Source: Marinobacterium iners DSM 11526 (GTDB lineage Bacteria; Pseudomonadota; Gammaproteobacteria; Pseudomonadales; Balneatricaceae). From it: a stretch of 64,000 bases of DNA. The notes under the pieces were generated by a model. That model had not been told where the DNA came from and made no database searches. It worked only from the letters and a program-made list of their open reading frames with translations. The translations under genes and the position numbers were made by a program. The stretch spans positions 1 through 64,000 of the forward strand of contig NZ_FNRJ01000015.1 in NCBI RefSeq assembly GCF_900107855.1. Direction: 5' to 3'. Positions 27,912 to 38,338 of the stretch are shown piece by piece. The stretch's first letter is position 1. Each line of letters begins with the position of its first letter.

Positions 27912-28853
27912 CTACTGAGCTATATCTTCAGCTGCTTCAATGGTTTCGCATTCAACCTGTTGTGCTTGCCACTCACCATAAGTTGTCTTGCTGCCTTCAA
28001 CAAACCAGCTGATACGACCGTTGGCACTGCGACCGGAAACCACAGCAGCGGCAGCGCTGGGGCTGGAAAAGGCATGATCCTTGGTGAAGGTACAAAATTT
28101 ACCCTCACCTTCGACCAGTACACCATCGGTGATCAATTGATCATACAGCCCCTTGTAGCCTCCGTCGGTGCCTACCCATTCAGTACGAGCCTGAGAGCCA
28201 GCCAGTACAATGAAGTCACTATCCACTTCCTGAGCCTTTGCGGTGATATTGTGGCGGGGTAGTGTCAGCTCGAAGGTAGGGGAGGGCAGCGTGGTGTTGG
28301 CGCTGCTATCAGCGTGGACTGGCTTGGTGGCGGCCTCACGCAGGAAGTCGAACCCTAACACCGGCAGGATGGTGCGGATCTGTTCGATGAAGAACGCCAT
28401 GTCGGCCTGATCGGCTTCCGGCAGGTTAATGTACTCGTGGGCAGTGCCGTTTTTCAGGCCGCAGCGGCCTGCAGCGGTAGTAAGGGCGATCGACTGGCTT
28501 TCCAGATACTTCACATGGGCCTTGGTCAGGTTCTGATCCTTGCTCGTGATCAGGCAGACCCGCTCCCAGAAGTCCTTGCCGCCTTTCTCTTCCGGCTGGT
28601 TGTGCTGCTTCAGGCGCTTGGCTACATCGTCGGACTCGCCGATATAGACCAGTGGTCGTGCGGTGTTGTCCGGGTCAGGCCCCACCAGAAAGTAGATGCC
28701 GGTACGGCTGCATTCGGGGCGCTTCACCAGCTCCGACAGGCGGGAACGCGGCCCGGTCAGAGCATGACCCGTCCAGTTCATGATCTCGGCGGTCAGCAAC
28801 CCGTTGGGGCTGCCATCGACCAGAAACAGGCGAATACTGCGTCCTTGCGTCAT
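27912..28853 (-). CDS. GIY-YIG nuclease with C-terminal DUF4357
   Basis: A 313-residue protein. The N-terminal GIY-YIG nuclease domain has GIYFLVGP and LVYIGESDDVAKRLKQH, with the catalytic Arg in AKRLKQH and a candidate Glu in VKYLESQSIAL. The C-terminal block, around ITAKAQEVDSDFIVLAGSQAR and GRSANGRISWFVEGSKTTYGEW, matches DUF4357, which often accompanies type I restriction genes. The ATG follows hsdS by eight bases, with a ribosome-binding site (AGGAG) overlapping the hsdS stop, so it is coexpressed with the methylase. Its role in defence is unproven. Confidence 0.88.
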   Translation of the reverse strand: MTQGRSIRLFLVDGSPNGLLTAEIMNWTGHALTGPRSRLSELVKRPECSRTGIYFLVGPDPDNTARPLVYIGESDDVAKRLKQHNQPEEKGGKDFWERVCLITSKDQNLTKAHVKYLESQSIALTTAAGRCGLKNGTAHEYINLPEADQADMAFFIEQIRTILPVLGFDFLREAATKPVHADSSANTTLPSPTFELTLPRHNITAKAQEVDSDFIVLAGSQARTEWVGTDGGYKGLYDQLITDGVLVEGEGKFCTFTKDHAFSSPSAAAAVVSGRSANGRISWFVEGSKTTYGEWQAQQVECETIEAAEDIAQ

Positions 28854-28861
28854 GGTGACTC

Positions 28862-30231
28862 CTATACTCGATATTCTGCCGCTTGCTCTGCAGCCATAGG
28901 CAGATCGGATTCGGCGGCTTGGGTGCTGGTGTTTAGTTGCCAGTTGCGTACGTCGATCTTGCCGGTGACGGCGGCGGAGATCAGGGCCGTGCGGCGCTCT
29001 TGGAGTAGAGCGATCTGTCTTGAGGCAAACTCGCTTACTTGATCAAGCTTTGAGGTCATATTGACGAGATACTTCATGATCTGTTGCCGCTCGATCTTAG
29101 GAGGTATTACCAAGGGCGTCTCCTTGATGTTGCTTGAGGAAATGGACGCAAGATTGGTACTCTGCTTTGCCACACAATAAAAATGATATTTAGCATATTT
29201 TGAACCGGTAACAAGACTGAGCCACTCAGGTTCAATATCCGACACACGAATTGCGAATACATGATTCTGATGGATGCACGGCTCTAGCTGACCATGCCAT
29301 ACAGCTCCACGCCCGAGCTTGTCGTTATCTCCTCCTTCATTCATTAATACGTCACCAGACTGGAGCGTGTACCGCATCAATTCATGTGGTTCAATTTCAA
29401 TTTGATGAACGTCATCAAGCTTCACGTAGCCGTCCTGAACATTGGCCACACGAAGCATCGGCACACTAATTGTCTGCTTACCTGAAAGGTCTTTTCCTTT
29501 CGGGATGCCAGACTGAAGTTGTGCGATGTGCTTAAGTCTGCGAATGACCCAATGCGCTGGCACCTGCCCCAACCACTCTACGCCGGAATCTTTCATCGGC
29601 ACATTGGGATCAAGGCCCTTGGTGACGGCATGGGAGATCACCGCCTGCCGCTTTTCCTTCAGCAACTCGATCAGCCGCTGCTGTTTTTCGATCAGCCGAT
29701 CGATACGGGCGGTTTCGTGGTCGAGGAAGGCGGCGATGGTGTGCTGTTCTTCGAGTGGAGGCAGTCGAAGTGCAATAGCATTCATATCCGCCTGGGTAAG
29801 TTTGTCTCTGGTACTTCCGTTTATATACAAATGGAAATCAACACGATTTAGAGCGTACTTCAAAAAGATAGAACATATCTTGTGGCTATTTGGGCGCAGA
29901 ATGTGGGCATGGTTATTAACCCAAACTTTCCCTGAAACATTGAAGGCAACGTCCTTGTTTGATTCGAAAAAAGGAGCGCCATCCTCCCCGATGAGTACTA
30001 AATCTTCATCGAATAACCATTCTCCAACGTGGTCAACAACACCGTTGGCCCCCCAGTATGGATATGGGCCGGGCATTTCACCGCGCTCTGTTGCATTCAG
30101 CGGTATGCGTTTACCGTCCAAACACTCCGTCAAGTAGCGTACTTTCGATATGATCCAGCTAGAAGGAATCAAGCCTAACCAAGAGTAGCTGGAGTTTTTA
30201 TATTCAGGATACGCCTGATACTTCGCCGCCA

Positions 30232-30232
<1 letters not shown>
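28862..30232 (-). CDS. hsdS: Type I restriction-modification specificity subunit S
   Basis: HsdS recognises the bipartite DNA target for both methylation and restriction. The 456-residue protein has two target-recognition domains (about 1-150 and 215-385). Each is followed by a conserved helix: LPPLEEQHTIAAFLDHETARIDRLIEKQQ and IPPKIERQQIMKYLVNMTSKLDQV. SGVEWLGQVPAHW starts the second half. The target-recognition segments are visibly richer in A and T than the flanking genes, as expected for exchanged domains. The start codon overlaps the hsdM stop by one base. Confidence 0.94.
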
Positions 30233-32247
<2,015 letters not shown>

Positions 32248-32374
32248 GCGGCGATCCTTGCAACAGGTAAAAGGCCTGTTTGGTTGACGGTTGATTTGGC
32301 TATGGGCGAAATCATATCAACAAATCGAGCAACATAGGTGCAGCGGGCAACAAAGCGGAGCAAAGAAGAAAGGT

Positions 32375-32399
32375 AAAAAATGGCGCGCCTGGAGGGATT
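32375..32399. repeat. Attachment-site-like copy of the tRNA-Arg 3' end
   Basis: Twenty-five bases, from AAAAAATGGCGCGCC through GGAGGGATT, are an exact direct repeat of 32545-32569. They comprise the encoded CCA, the discriminator, the 3' acceptor strand, part of the T-arm of tRNA-Arg(CCG) and the downstream A-run. Such duplications are left when a tyrosine integrase inserts DNA at a tRNA 3' end. No integrase is present here. Confidence 0.75.
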
Positions 32400-32494
32400 A
32401 CTCGGCTACGCCTCGCCCTGCGGGTCGTTGCCTTCGGCAACGCGGTCTCGCTTCGCTCGGCTCGAACCCATCGGGGGTTCTCACCCTCCAGGCG
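32386..32494. repeat. Structured inverted-repeat element beside tRNA-Arg
   Basis: The outer arms CGCCTGGAGGG (32386-32396) and CCCTCCAGGCG (32484-32494) are perfect 11-bp complements. Inside lie a CGTTGCC/GGCAACG hairpin with a three-base loop (32426-32442) and a GAACCC/GGGTTC hairpin (32464-32480). The left arm is part of the tRNA-derived repeat. The rest of the gap from hsdM to the tRNA holds no gene. I have seen similar strings next to tRNA genes mis-annotated as short proteins, but know no mechanism. Confidence 0.65.
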
Positions 32495-32550
32495 ATAAGG
32501 CTCTGTTTGAAGCTGTAGAGAAACTGGAAGGGTGTTGCAATAAGAAAAAA

Positions 32551-32627
32551 TGGCGCGCCTGGAGGGATTCGAACCCCCGACCAACAGGATCGGAACCTGC
32601 TACTCTATCCAGCTGAGCTACAGGCGC
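32551..32627 (-). tRNA. tRNA-Arg (anticodon CCG)
   Basis: A 77-nt tRNA read on the minus strand. The acceptor stem is GCGCCTG/CAGGCGC with CCA encoded. The D-arm is AGCTCAGCTGGATAGAGT, and the anticodon stem GCAGG/CCTGT closes loop TTCCGAT with anticodon CCG, reading CGG arginine codons. The T-loop is GGTTCGAATCC. A copy of its 3' end lies 170 bases downstream, marking it as an integration target for the restriction island. Confidence 0.97.
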
Positions 32628-32915
32628 GTAATAGAAGTGTTTGCGGGCCATATACTACGGATCAGAACCGTGTTTGCCAAGTGAATTCTAACGCCTCTGC
32701 AGCCCGCCGGGTGATCCTTGCGACTAAAAGGCAGGTATAAAGTGGCGCGGGAATGCTTCAACTCAATTTCCGTATGGGCTTTTTTGCCGGTATAATCCCG
32801 GGTCAGATTTTTGTGTGCGCAGTCATGTCTGCATCGGGTCCTGCCGCTACGGCATCTTCGACCATCAGCCAGGCATCGCTGCCCCGCCAACTTACCAAGT
32901 GATGAGGTCGTGACT
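32628..32915. other. Promoter region between tRNA-Arg and cytochrome c5
   Basis: No gene is seen here. TATAAT at 32791-32796, about 125 bases before the cytochrome start, is a good plus-strand -10 element, though its -35 is weak. The leader it would create has no fold I recognise. On the minus strand TAGTAT near 32651-32656 could serve tRNA-Arg. Confidence 0.4.
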
Positions 32916-33353
32916 GTGAATAAATTTGCTGCAAAAGCTGCATCTGCACTCTGCGCGTTTGGTCTGGGCATGGCCCTGACTGTATCGGTTCAGGCTGCTA
33001 CTCCTGCTGAAGAACAAATCATCGAGCGCATCAAGCCTGTCGGTTCAGTTTGCGTTGAAGGCGACGAGAATTGTGGCGGTGCTGCAGCTGTTGCCGCCGC
33101 TGGCAGTTCTGCCGGTGGCCGTTCTGGTGAAGATGTGTACAAGGCCAGCTGTTCAGCCTGTCACGGCACCGGTGTACTGGGTGCGCCCAAGTTTGGCACC
33201 AATGAGCTGCAGCTGCGCCTCGACGAAAAGGGCATGGAAACCCTGCTGACGCATGCTCTTAATGGCTTCAATGCCATGCCACCACGCGGCACCTGCTCTA
33301 GCTGTTCCGACGAAGAGATTCAGGCCAGCATCGACTACATGCTGGGTAACTGA
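32916..33353 (+). CDS. Cytochrome c5 (monohaem c-type cytochrome)
   Basis: A 145-residue precursor of a small periplasmic or membrane-attached electron carrier. A signal peptide (SALCAFGLGMALTVSVQA) is followed by IIERIKPVGSVCVEGDENCG, an Ala/Gly-rich linker, and the haem c domain: GEDVYKASCSACHGTGVLGAPK, NAMPPRGTCSSCSDEEI with Met ligand and the extra Cys pair typical of c5. The start is GTG: GAGG lies eight bases upstream and no ATG fits the signal peptide. Confidence 0.9.
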   Translation: MNKFAAKAASALCAFGLGMALTVSVQAATPAEEQIIERIKPVGSVCVEGDENCGGAAAVAAAGSSAGGRSGEDVYKASCSACHGTGVLGAPKFGTNELQLRLDEKGMETLLTHALNGFNAMPPRGTCSSCSDEEIQASIDYMLGN

Positions 33354-33379
33354 TACCTCTCGAGTACTTGTTTTGGACA

Positions 33380-33412
33380 GGGGCTGCTTCGGCGGCCCTT
33401 GTTGTTTCTGGT
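33380..33412 (+). terminator. Weak terminator after cytochrome c5
   Basis: GGGCTGC and GCGGCCC pair across a TTCG loop with one G-T pair, followed by TTGTTGTTTC. It stands about 25 bases after the stop codon. The T-run is interrupted, so its strength is uncertain. Confidence 0.5.
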
Positions 33413-33454
33413 CGGCACGGATAGCCGATCCAATCTGACTCAAGGATGATACTC

Positions 33455-34306
33455 ATGTTCAAATCCGCCTCTGCCTTGTTGCTGCTTGGGCTTCCTTTCG
33501 CCCTGCAGGCAGCCCCGACTTCTTCGCACACTCCCATGCTTGCCACCTCAATTGGTCCTGACGTAGTGCAACCTGAAAGCTTGCATGACTGGCTGGTCAG
33601 TGAAAAATATGATGGTGTGCGTGCCTACTGGGATGGTCGTCAGCTCTACAGCCGCAGTGGCTATCCGATCAACCCGCCCGCCACAATTACGCAGAACTGG
33701 CCCAACACGCCACTGGAAGGCGAGTTATGGATTGACTATGGCCGTTACAGCGAGGTCGCTGCCCTGATCAATCGCCACCAGACAACCGCTGATGACTGGA
33801 AGAATGTGCGCTTCATGCTGTTTGATCTTCCGCACTGGCCCGGCAATTTCCGCCAGCGCTTAACCCGGCTTGAGGCCCTTATTTCGACAACTGAAGCCGA
33901 CAACCTCGTGACAATTCGCCAGCACAGCGGGTTGGATCAGCCGGCTCTGGAACGATTGCTGGATGTGACGGTCAGCCGCGGTGGTGAAGGGCTGATGCTG
34001 CACCGGGCCAGTGCCTTGTATCAATTCAGCCGCAGCACTGATCTGCGCAAGCTGAAACGGCACCAGGATGCCGAAGCCGTTGTAGTGGCTCACCTGCCGG
34101 GCAAGGGCAAATACACAGGCATGCTGGGTGCCTTGCTGGTCGAGCTGGAAGATGGCCGTCGTTTTCGCCTCGGTACCGGCTTCAGTGATACCGAACGGGC
34201 CGAGCCGCCTCCCATTGGCAGTCAGGTCACCTTTCGTTATGACGGGTTGACCACGCATGGGCTGCCACGGTTTGCTCGTTTTCTGCGAATACGTCGATCG
34301 GAATGA
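33455..34306 (+). CDS. Periplasmic ATP-dependent DNA ligase (LigE type)
   Basis: A 283-residue minimal ATP-dependent DNA ligase with an N-terminal signal peptide (MFKSASALLLLGLPFALQAA), so it should act in the periplasm. The adenylated Lys lies in SEKYDGVRAYW (Lys51). GELWIDYGRY, VRFMLFDLP, GGEGLMLHR and LRKLKRHQDAEAVVV are motifs III, IIIa, IV and V. The OB-fold ends in GSQVTFRYDGLTTHGLPRFARFLRIR. The start has AAGGA eight bases before it; a nearby ATG nine bases upstream overlaps that site. Relatives in Neisseria, Haemophilus and Vibrio have been linked to DNA uptake or extracellular DNA. Confidence 0.9.
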   Translation: MFKSASALLLLGLPFALQAAPTSSHTPMLATSIGPDVVQPESLHDWLVSEKYDGVRAYWDGRQLYSRSGYPINPPATITQNWPNTPLEGELWIDYGRYSEVAALINRHQTTADDWKNVRFMLFDLPHWPGNFRQRLTRLEALISTTEADNLVTIRQHSGLDQPALERLLDVTVSRGGEGLMLHRASALYQFSRSTDLRKLKRHQDAEAVVVAHLPGKGKYTGMLGALLVELEDGRRFRLGTGFSDTERAEPPPIGSQVTFRYDGLTTHGLPRFARFLRIRRSE

Positions 34307-34401
34307 CATCGCTCAAGCTCAGGGTATGCCTGGATATGGTTTTCATTCACGGGGTAACGTAGGATCAGTGTCTGTAAGCCCGACCTCTGAATGCGATAGC
34401 C

Positions 34402-35298
34402 ATGACTCTTTCCAACCTGACCACCTTCCCCTTACGGCTGGGCAGCACTCTGCTTTTGCTGTTGCTCAGTCTGCCGCTGACTGCACAAACACTGGTGCTG
34501 GCCCAAATCAGCGATCGGCCCAAGAAGGATTTTCGCCAGCTGCGACCGATGGTGCAGTTCATGGCAAAAGCACTTGAGGCAGAGGGCTTCAGCCGTGGTG
34601 AAGTGCGCCTGTTTCCGGACTATGAACAGTTGAGTGCCGCCATCAGAGCCGGCGAGGTTCACTGGGTGACTGAAACACCGCTGACCGCTGCCCGCCTGGT
34701 GCAGGCAGATCTGGCGACGCCACTGCTGCGTAAATGGAAACGGGGCCAGCGTTCCTACCAGAGCCTGATCTATGTGCGTGCTGACAGTGATATCAACACA
34801 CTGCAACAACTGAAAGGCAAAACAATCGCATTGGAGCACCGGGACTCTTTCAGCAGCTACCTGCTGCCCCTGATGGCGTTACAGGCGGAAGGACTCAAGC
34901 CCGTCGAGCTGGACAAGCCCGGCCAGCCCACTCCTGCCGATCAGGTCGGTTACCTGTTCAGCCGCAATGAGAAGAACAACATTCTTTGGGTAGATAAGGG
35001 GGTCACGACAGCAGGCAGCGTGAACGATGGTGACTGGACAACAGCCGGCCGCCTGCCTGCCGGTTTGACCGAAAAGATGCGAATTATCCACCGCTCGGAA
35101 CATTATCCACGCGCATATGAACTGGTAACGTCTGCGCTGGCCCCTGCTGCTGCCGAAGCATTGGCACAACAACTGCTGACACTTGATGACGCGCACCGCT
35201 CGCTATTGCAGCGCTATGAGCAGACCCGTCGCTTTGAACCTGCCAGCCAACAGGACCTGGATCTGCTGCAACAGCTCTCTACCGGAATAGCGCCATGA
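34402..35298 (+). CDS. PhnD-like periplasmic substrate-binding protein
   Basis: A 298-residue secreted binding protein of the phosphate/phosphite/phosphonate (PhnD) family. A signal peptide (LGSTLLLLLLSLPLTAQT) precedes VLAQISDRPKKDFRQLRPMVQFMAKAL. VHWVTETPLTAARLVQ, LKGKTIALEHRDSFSSYLLPL and YPRAYELVTSALAP are in keeping with the type II fold. No ABC permease or ATPase is nearby. The stop overlaps the GGDEF-EAL start in ATGA. I infer that it acts as a ligand-binding partner for that sensor rather than in transport. Confidence 0.83.
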   Translation: MTLSNLTTFPLRLGSTLLLLLLSLPLTAQTLVLAQISDRPKKDFRQLRPMVQFMAKALEAEGFSRGEVRLFPDYEQLSAAIRAGEVHWVTETPLTAARLVQADLATPLLRKWKRGQRSYQSLIYVRADSDINTLQQLKGKTIALEHRDSFSSYLLPLMALQAEGLKPVELDKPGQPTPADQVGYLFSRNEKNNILWVDKGVTTAGSVNDGDWTTAGRLPAGLTEKMRIIHRSEHYPRAYELVTSALAPAAAEALAQQLLTLDDAHRSLLQRYEQTRRFEPASQQDLDLLQQLSTGIAP

Positions 35299-37427
35299 AG
35301 CCACTGCGCTCACTGGCTGATCGACTGACGCTCAGTTTTGCACTCGTTGCCTGTGTGCTCGTTACGATTTTGATGCTGACCCTGCTGTCGGCATTCGGGC
35401 GTTTTAATCAGTTCACAACAGAAAGCGGCCAGCGTCATATGTCCGAGGTGCTTAAAACTCAGCTGGAACAGGATGCTGCCCTGCTGACCGATACGCTCAG
35501 CGCTCAGCTGGATATCCCGTTGTATCATCTGGACTTGACCGAAATCGGCAAGCAGCTGCGGCAGGTACAGGCCCAGCCGGGACTTGATTACGTACTGCTG
35601 TTCGACCATGAGCTGAAACTGGTACACGACGGCTCCGAAGCAGTGGCCGATTACGGTCGTCCACTGGAAAGCATCGACCAGGTGCCGGGCGATGCTGAAC
35701 AAGCCTGGGTGGACAGCACCCTGCACCTGTTCAAGCCGATACAGGTCTCCAACCAGACCATCGGCCAGCTGGCACTGGCGGTGGACTTTACCCGCGCGCT
35801 TGAGAATCTGACCGCACACAGCAATGCAATCTCGTCAGAGGCTGCTCAGAAGCAGCGGCAGCTGGCTGGCCAGCTGGTAATGGGGTCTGTAATCCTGTTG
35901 CTGCTTGCGCTGCTGTTTACCTGGCTGTTCTGTCGCCGTCTGTTCCGCCCGCTGCGTCAGTTGGCGGATAAAAGCCTGCGCTACGGCGAAGGTGACAAAA
36001 GCATCAGCTTCAGACTGGAACAAACAGATGAACTGGGGCAGTTGGGCAATGCATTGGAGCAGATGCGGCGCAGCCTGGAACAAAGCCATCATCAAACTAC
36101 CCAGCTGGCCTATCTGGACAACCTGACACAACTGCCCAACCGCCACTGGTTCCAGCAATCACTGGAACGGCTGCTGCAGTATTCGGAGCGCAACGGGCAA
36201 CGGCTGGGTGTTGTCTTTATCGATCTGGATCACTTCAAGGAAGTGAACGATACCGCCGGTCACGACATGGGCGACCTGCTGCTGTTCGAAGCCGCAGCGC
36301 GGTTACGCAACTTGTTGCTGGAGCTGAATGTCTGCGATCCGGAAACCGGTGAAGTACTGCTGGCACGCCTTGGCGGCGACGAATTCGTAACGCTTTATCC
36401 CGCACCCGAGCGCAGCGACCAGGTTGCCGAGCTGGCTGGCAAGGTCGCCGCGACCCTGGACCAGCCATTCCTGATCGATGGACGCTACTTCAACATCTCG
36501 AGCAGTATCGGCATTACTCTGTATCCCGATGACGGCGCCAGCAGCAGTGAAATTCTGAAAAATGCCGATATCGCCATGTACGCGGCCAAGCAGAGCGGAC
36601 GCAACCAGTACGCCTTCTTCTCGCCACAGATGAACCAGGAACTGTACGAGCGGCTGGAAATACTGCAGGGCGTTCGCACGGCACTGGCAGAGTCCCAGTT
36701 TCATCTTGAGTATCAGCCGGTGATTGATCTGCGCAACGGCCGCATTCGAGCAGCCGAAGCCCTGCTGCGCTGGAATCACCCCGAACAAGGGTTAATTTCA
36801 CCGGCACGTTTTATCCCGTTGATTGAAGACTCGGATCTGATGGAGCCGGTTACCCGTTGGGTCGCTCACCAGGCCATTCATGATCTGCTTGAGCTGCAGG
36901 CGCTTTACCCAGGCTTCGCCATCTCGATCAACATCTCCGGTGCCGCACTGCATCAGGCCAGTACTCGAACATTCCTGACTGAACTGATCCAGACACGGGG
37001 CGTACCGCCGCACTGCCTGAGCATTGAACTGACCGAGACCAGCATGATTCGTCATCTGGATGACTGCCGCGATACCCTCACGCAGTGGAAAGATGCCGGC
37101 ATCAACATCTGGATCGATGACTTCGGTACCGGCTACTCCTCATTGAGTTACCTGCATCAACTGCCGATTGATGGTCTCAAGATTGATCGCAGCTTTATCC
37201 GTGAGCTGAGACCCGAATCTGATCACTCGCTGGTGGAGTCGATCGTGACTCTGGCGCGCAGCATGAAGCTGAAGACCGTTGCCGAGGGGATCGAAACCGA
37301 CTCCCAACTGGCGTGCATCACTGCATTGGGCAGCCACTATGGTCAGGGCTTTGGCCTCTATCGCCCCATGCGCTATTCATCTCTGAAACCGCTGCTGGAA
37401 CAACAATGCACCGAAACCTCCTCCTGA
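35295..37427 (+). CDS. Membrane GGDEF-EAL cyclic-di-GMP enzyme with HAMP
   Basis: A 710-residue inner-membrane protein: helix about 12-33, a periplasmic sensor of ~155 residues, helix about 192-212, HAMP (RPLRQLADKSLRYGEGDKS onward), GGDEF (about 270-435) and EAL (about 450-700). Both catalytic sites are intact: ARLGGDEFVTL, and AAEALLRWNHP, SINISG, ELTETSMI, WIDDFGTGYSSL, GLKIDRSF. No RxxD inhibitory site lies before GGDEF. Starts and stops overlap with the binding-protein gene before and the barrel gene after, so all three are coupled. The net activity probably depends on the periplasmic signal. Confidence 0.92.
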   Translation: MKPLRSLADRLTLSFALVACVLVTILMLTLLSAFGRFNQFTTESGQRHMSEVLKTQLEQDAALLTDTLSAQLDIPLYHLDLTEIGKQLRQVQAQPGLDYVLLFDHELKLVHDGSEAVADYGRPLESIDQVPGDAEQAWVDSTLHLFKPIQVSNQTIGQLALAVDFTRALENLTAHSNAISSEAAQKQRQLAGQLVMGSVILLLLALLFTWLFCRRLFRPLRQLADKSLRYGEGDKSISFRLEQTDELGQLGNALEQMRRSLEQSHHQTTQLAYLDNLTQLPNRHWFQQSLERLLQYSERNGQRLGVVFIDLDHFKEVNDTAGHDMGDLLLFEAAARLRNLLLELNVCDPETGEVLLARLGGDEFVTLYPAPERSDQVAELAGKVAATLDQPFLIDGRYFNISSSIGITLYPDDGASSSEILKNADIAMYAAKQSGRNQYAFFSPQMNQELYERLEILQGVRTALAESQFHLEYQPVIDLRNGRIRAAEALLRWNHPEQGLISPARFIPLIEDSDLMEPVTRWVAHQAIHDLLELQALYPGFAISINISGAALHQASTRTFLTELIQTRGVPPHCLSIELTETSMIRHLDDCRDTLTQWKDAGINIWIDDFGTGYSSLSYLHQLPIDGLKIDRSFIRELRPESDHSLVESIVTLARSMKLKTVAEGIETDSQLACITALGSHYGQGFGLYRPMRYSSLKPLLEQQCTETSS

Positions 37428-38317
37428 GCGGCCTGCTGCTTGGCAGCCCGGCACTGGCCATGGACATTGAGCTGAAAACCGATCTGGAATACAGCCGCAG
37501 CCCCGAAACCCGTGAAATCCAGTACAAGAAAAGCGGTGCCTTTGATGAACTGGACGTAAATCGCAAAACCCGCTGGGAAAGCAAAACCCTGCTCATACTG
37601 GGGTTTTGGCAAGGTGAGCGCTGGACGTGGCAGAGTCGAATGGGGATGAACTACCGCCGCACACAGGACATGAGCCTGGAGTTTCGTGAAGATGGCTCAC
37701 TCAAGAACGACAAGAGTCGAACCGAGTGGCGTACCACTCCCGTTATCGGCGCCGGTTTTCGTTACGACATCGGACGTGCCCTGGGTGGTTATAACTGGAC
37801 GCTTGATGGTTACCACGACCGCTTTATAGACGTTTCTTACAAGGCCACCAGCGTTGCTCCCGATGCCAACCAGCGCAGCGGTCGTGGTACCGGCCATGAG
37901 TCGAAACTGCTGTTGAACGGCGAATACATGACGCCGGTCAGCAGCCTGTTTTTGCAGCCCCGGCTGGAAGTAAAGCATCAATATTTCAGCCAGTGGCATG
38001 ACAGTGCCCGTGAGCGTGACGAAGCAGCAGAACAGGAGCTGCAGTATGAGGCCAGCCTCTGGCTGAGCTGGATTCCGCCATTGGATGGCTGGGAGCTGAC
38101 TCTGGGCCCTACCTGGCAGCGGGAAGACAAGGCAGAACGGGATACGGACAGCCACCAGTGGAGCTGGGAAGACGAGGAACGCTGGCTGGGGCAGGTCAGG
38201 CTGGAGTACGAAGCCCCTGTGCCCGGGTTTGAATTCGAGTTCAAGATCGAGCGCCATCTGAACGGTCCCGACCGACGCGAAATGAAGTACCAGGCCGAGC
38301 TCAGCTACGAATTCTGA
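37406..38317 (+). CDS. Predicted outer-membrane beta-barrel protein
   Basis: A 303-residue protein of unrecognised family. The signal peptide MHRNLLLSGLLLGSPALA fits cleavage before MDIELKT. The mature part has alternating polar/hydrophobic strands rich in Trp, Tyr and Arg (WTWQSRMGMNYRR, YNWTLDGYHDRF, LFLQPRLEVKHQYF) and ends YQAELSYEF, the C-terminal Phe expected for BAM substrates. The start codon, preceded by TGGAA, lies 22 bases inside the end of the GGDEF-EAL gene, so the genes form one operon. A role as pore or sensor for the cyclic-di-GMP module is inference. Confidence 0.7.
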   Translation: MHRNLLLSGLLLGSPALAMDIELKTDLEYSRSPETREIQYKKSGAFDELDVNRKTRWESKTLLILGFWQGERWTWQSRMGMNYRRTQDMSLEFREDGSLKNDKSRTEWRTTPVIGAGFRYDIGRALGGYNWTLDGYHDRFIDVSYKATSVAPDANQRSGRGTGHESKLLLNGEYMTPVSSLFLQPRLEVKHQYFSQWHDSARERDEAAEQELQYEASLWLSWIPPLDGWELTLGPTWQREDKAERDTDSHQWSWEDEERWLGQVRLEYEAPVPGFEFEFKIERHLNGPDRREMKYQAELSYEF

Positions 38318-38338
38318 GCCCGGCCGGCCTTAGCCTGT

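Noticed and set aside
32375..32569. A CRISPR array at the direct repeats.
   Set aside because: Only two copies are present, one inside a tRNA gene; no cas genes are found in the window.
32380..32616. A 78-codon frame spanning the structured element and tRNA-Arg.
   Set aside because: It is a translation of tRNA and repeat sequence, a common spurious call beside tRNA genes.
32618..32971. A 117-codon minus-strand frame before cytochrome c5.
   Set aside because: No domain, no ribosome-binding site, low-complexity composition; it overlaps the tRNA end and the cytochrome start.
38318..38338. GGCCGGCC-containing palindrome between the barrel gene and hisF as a terminator.
   Set aside because: The stem is very short and no T-run follows on either strand.
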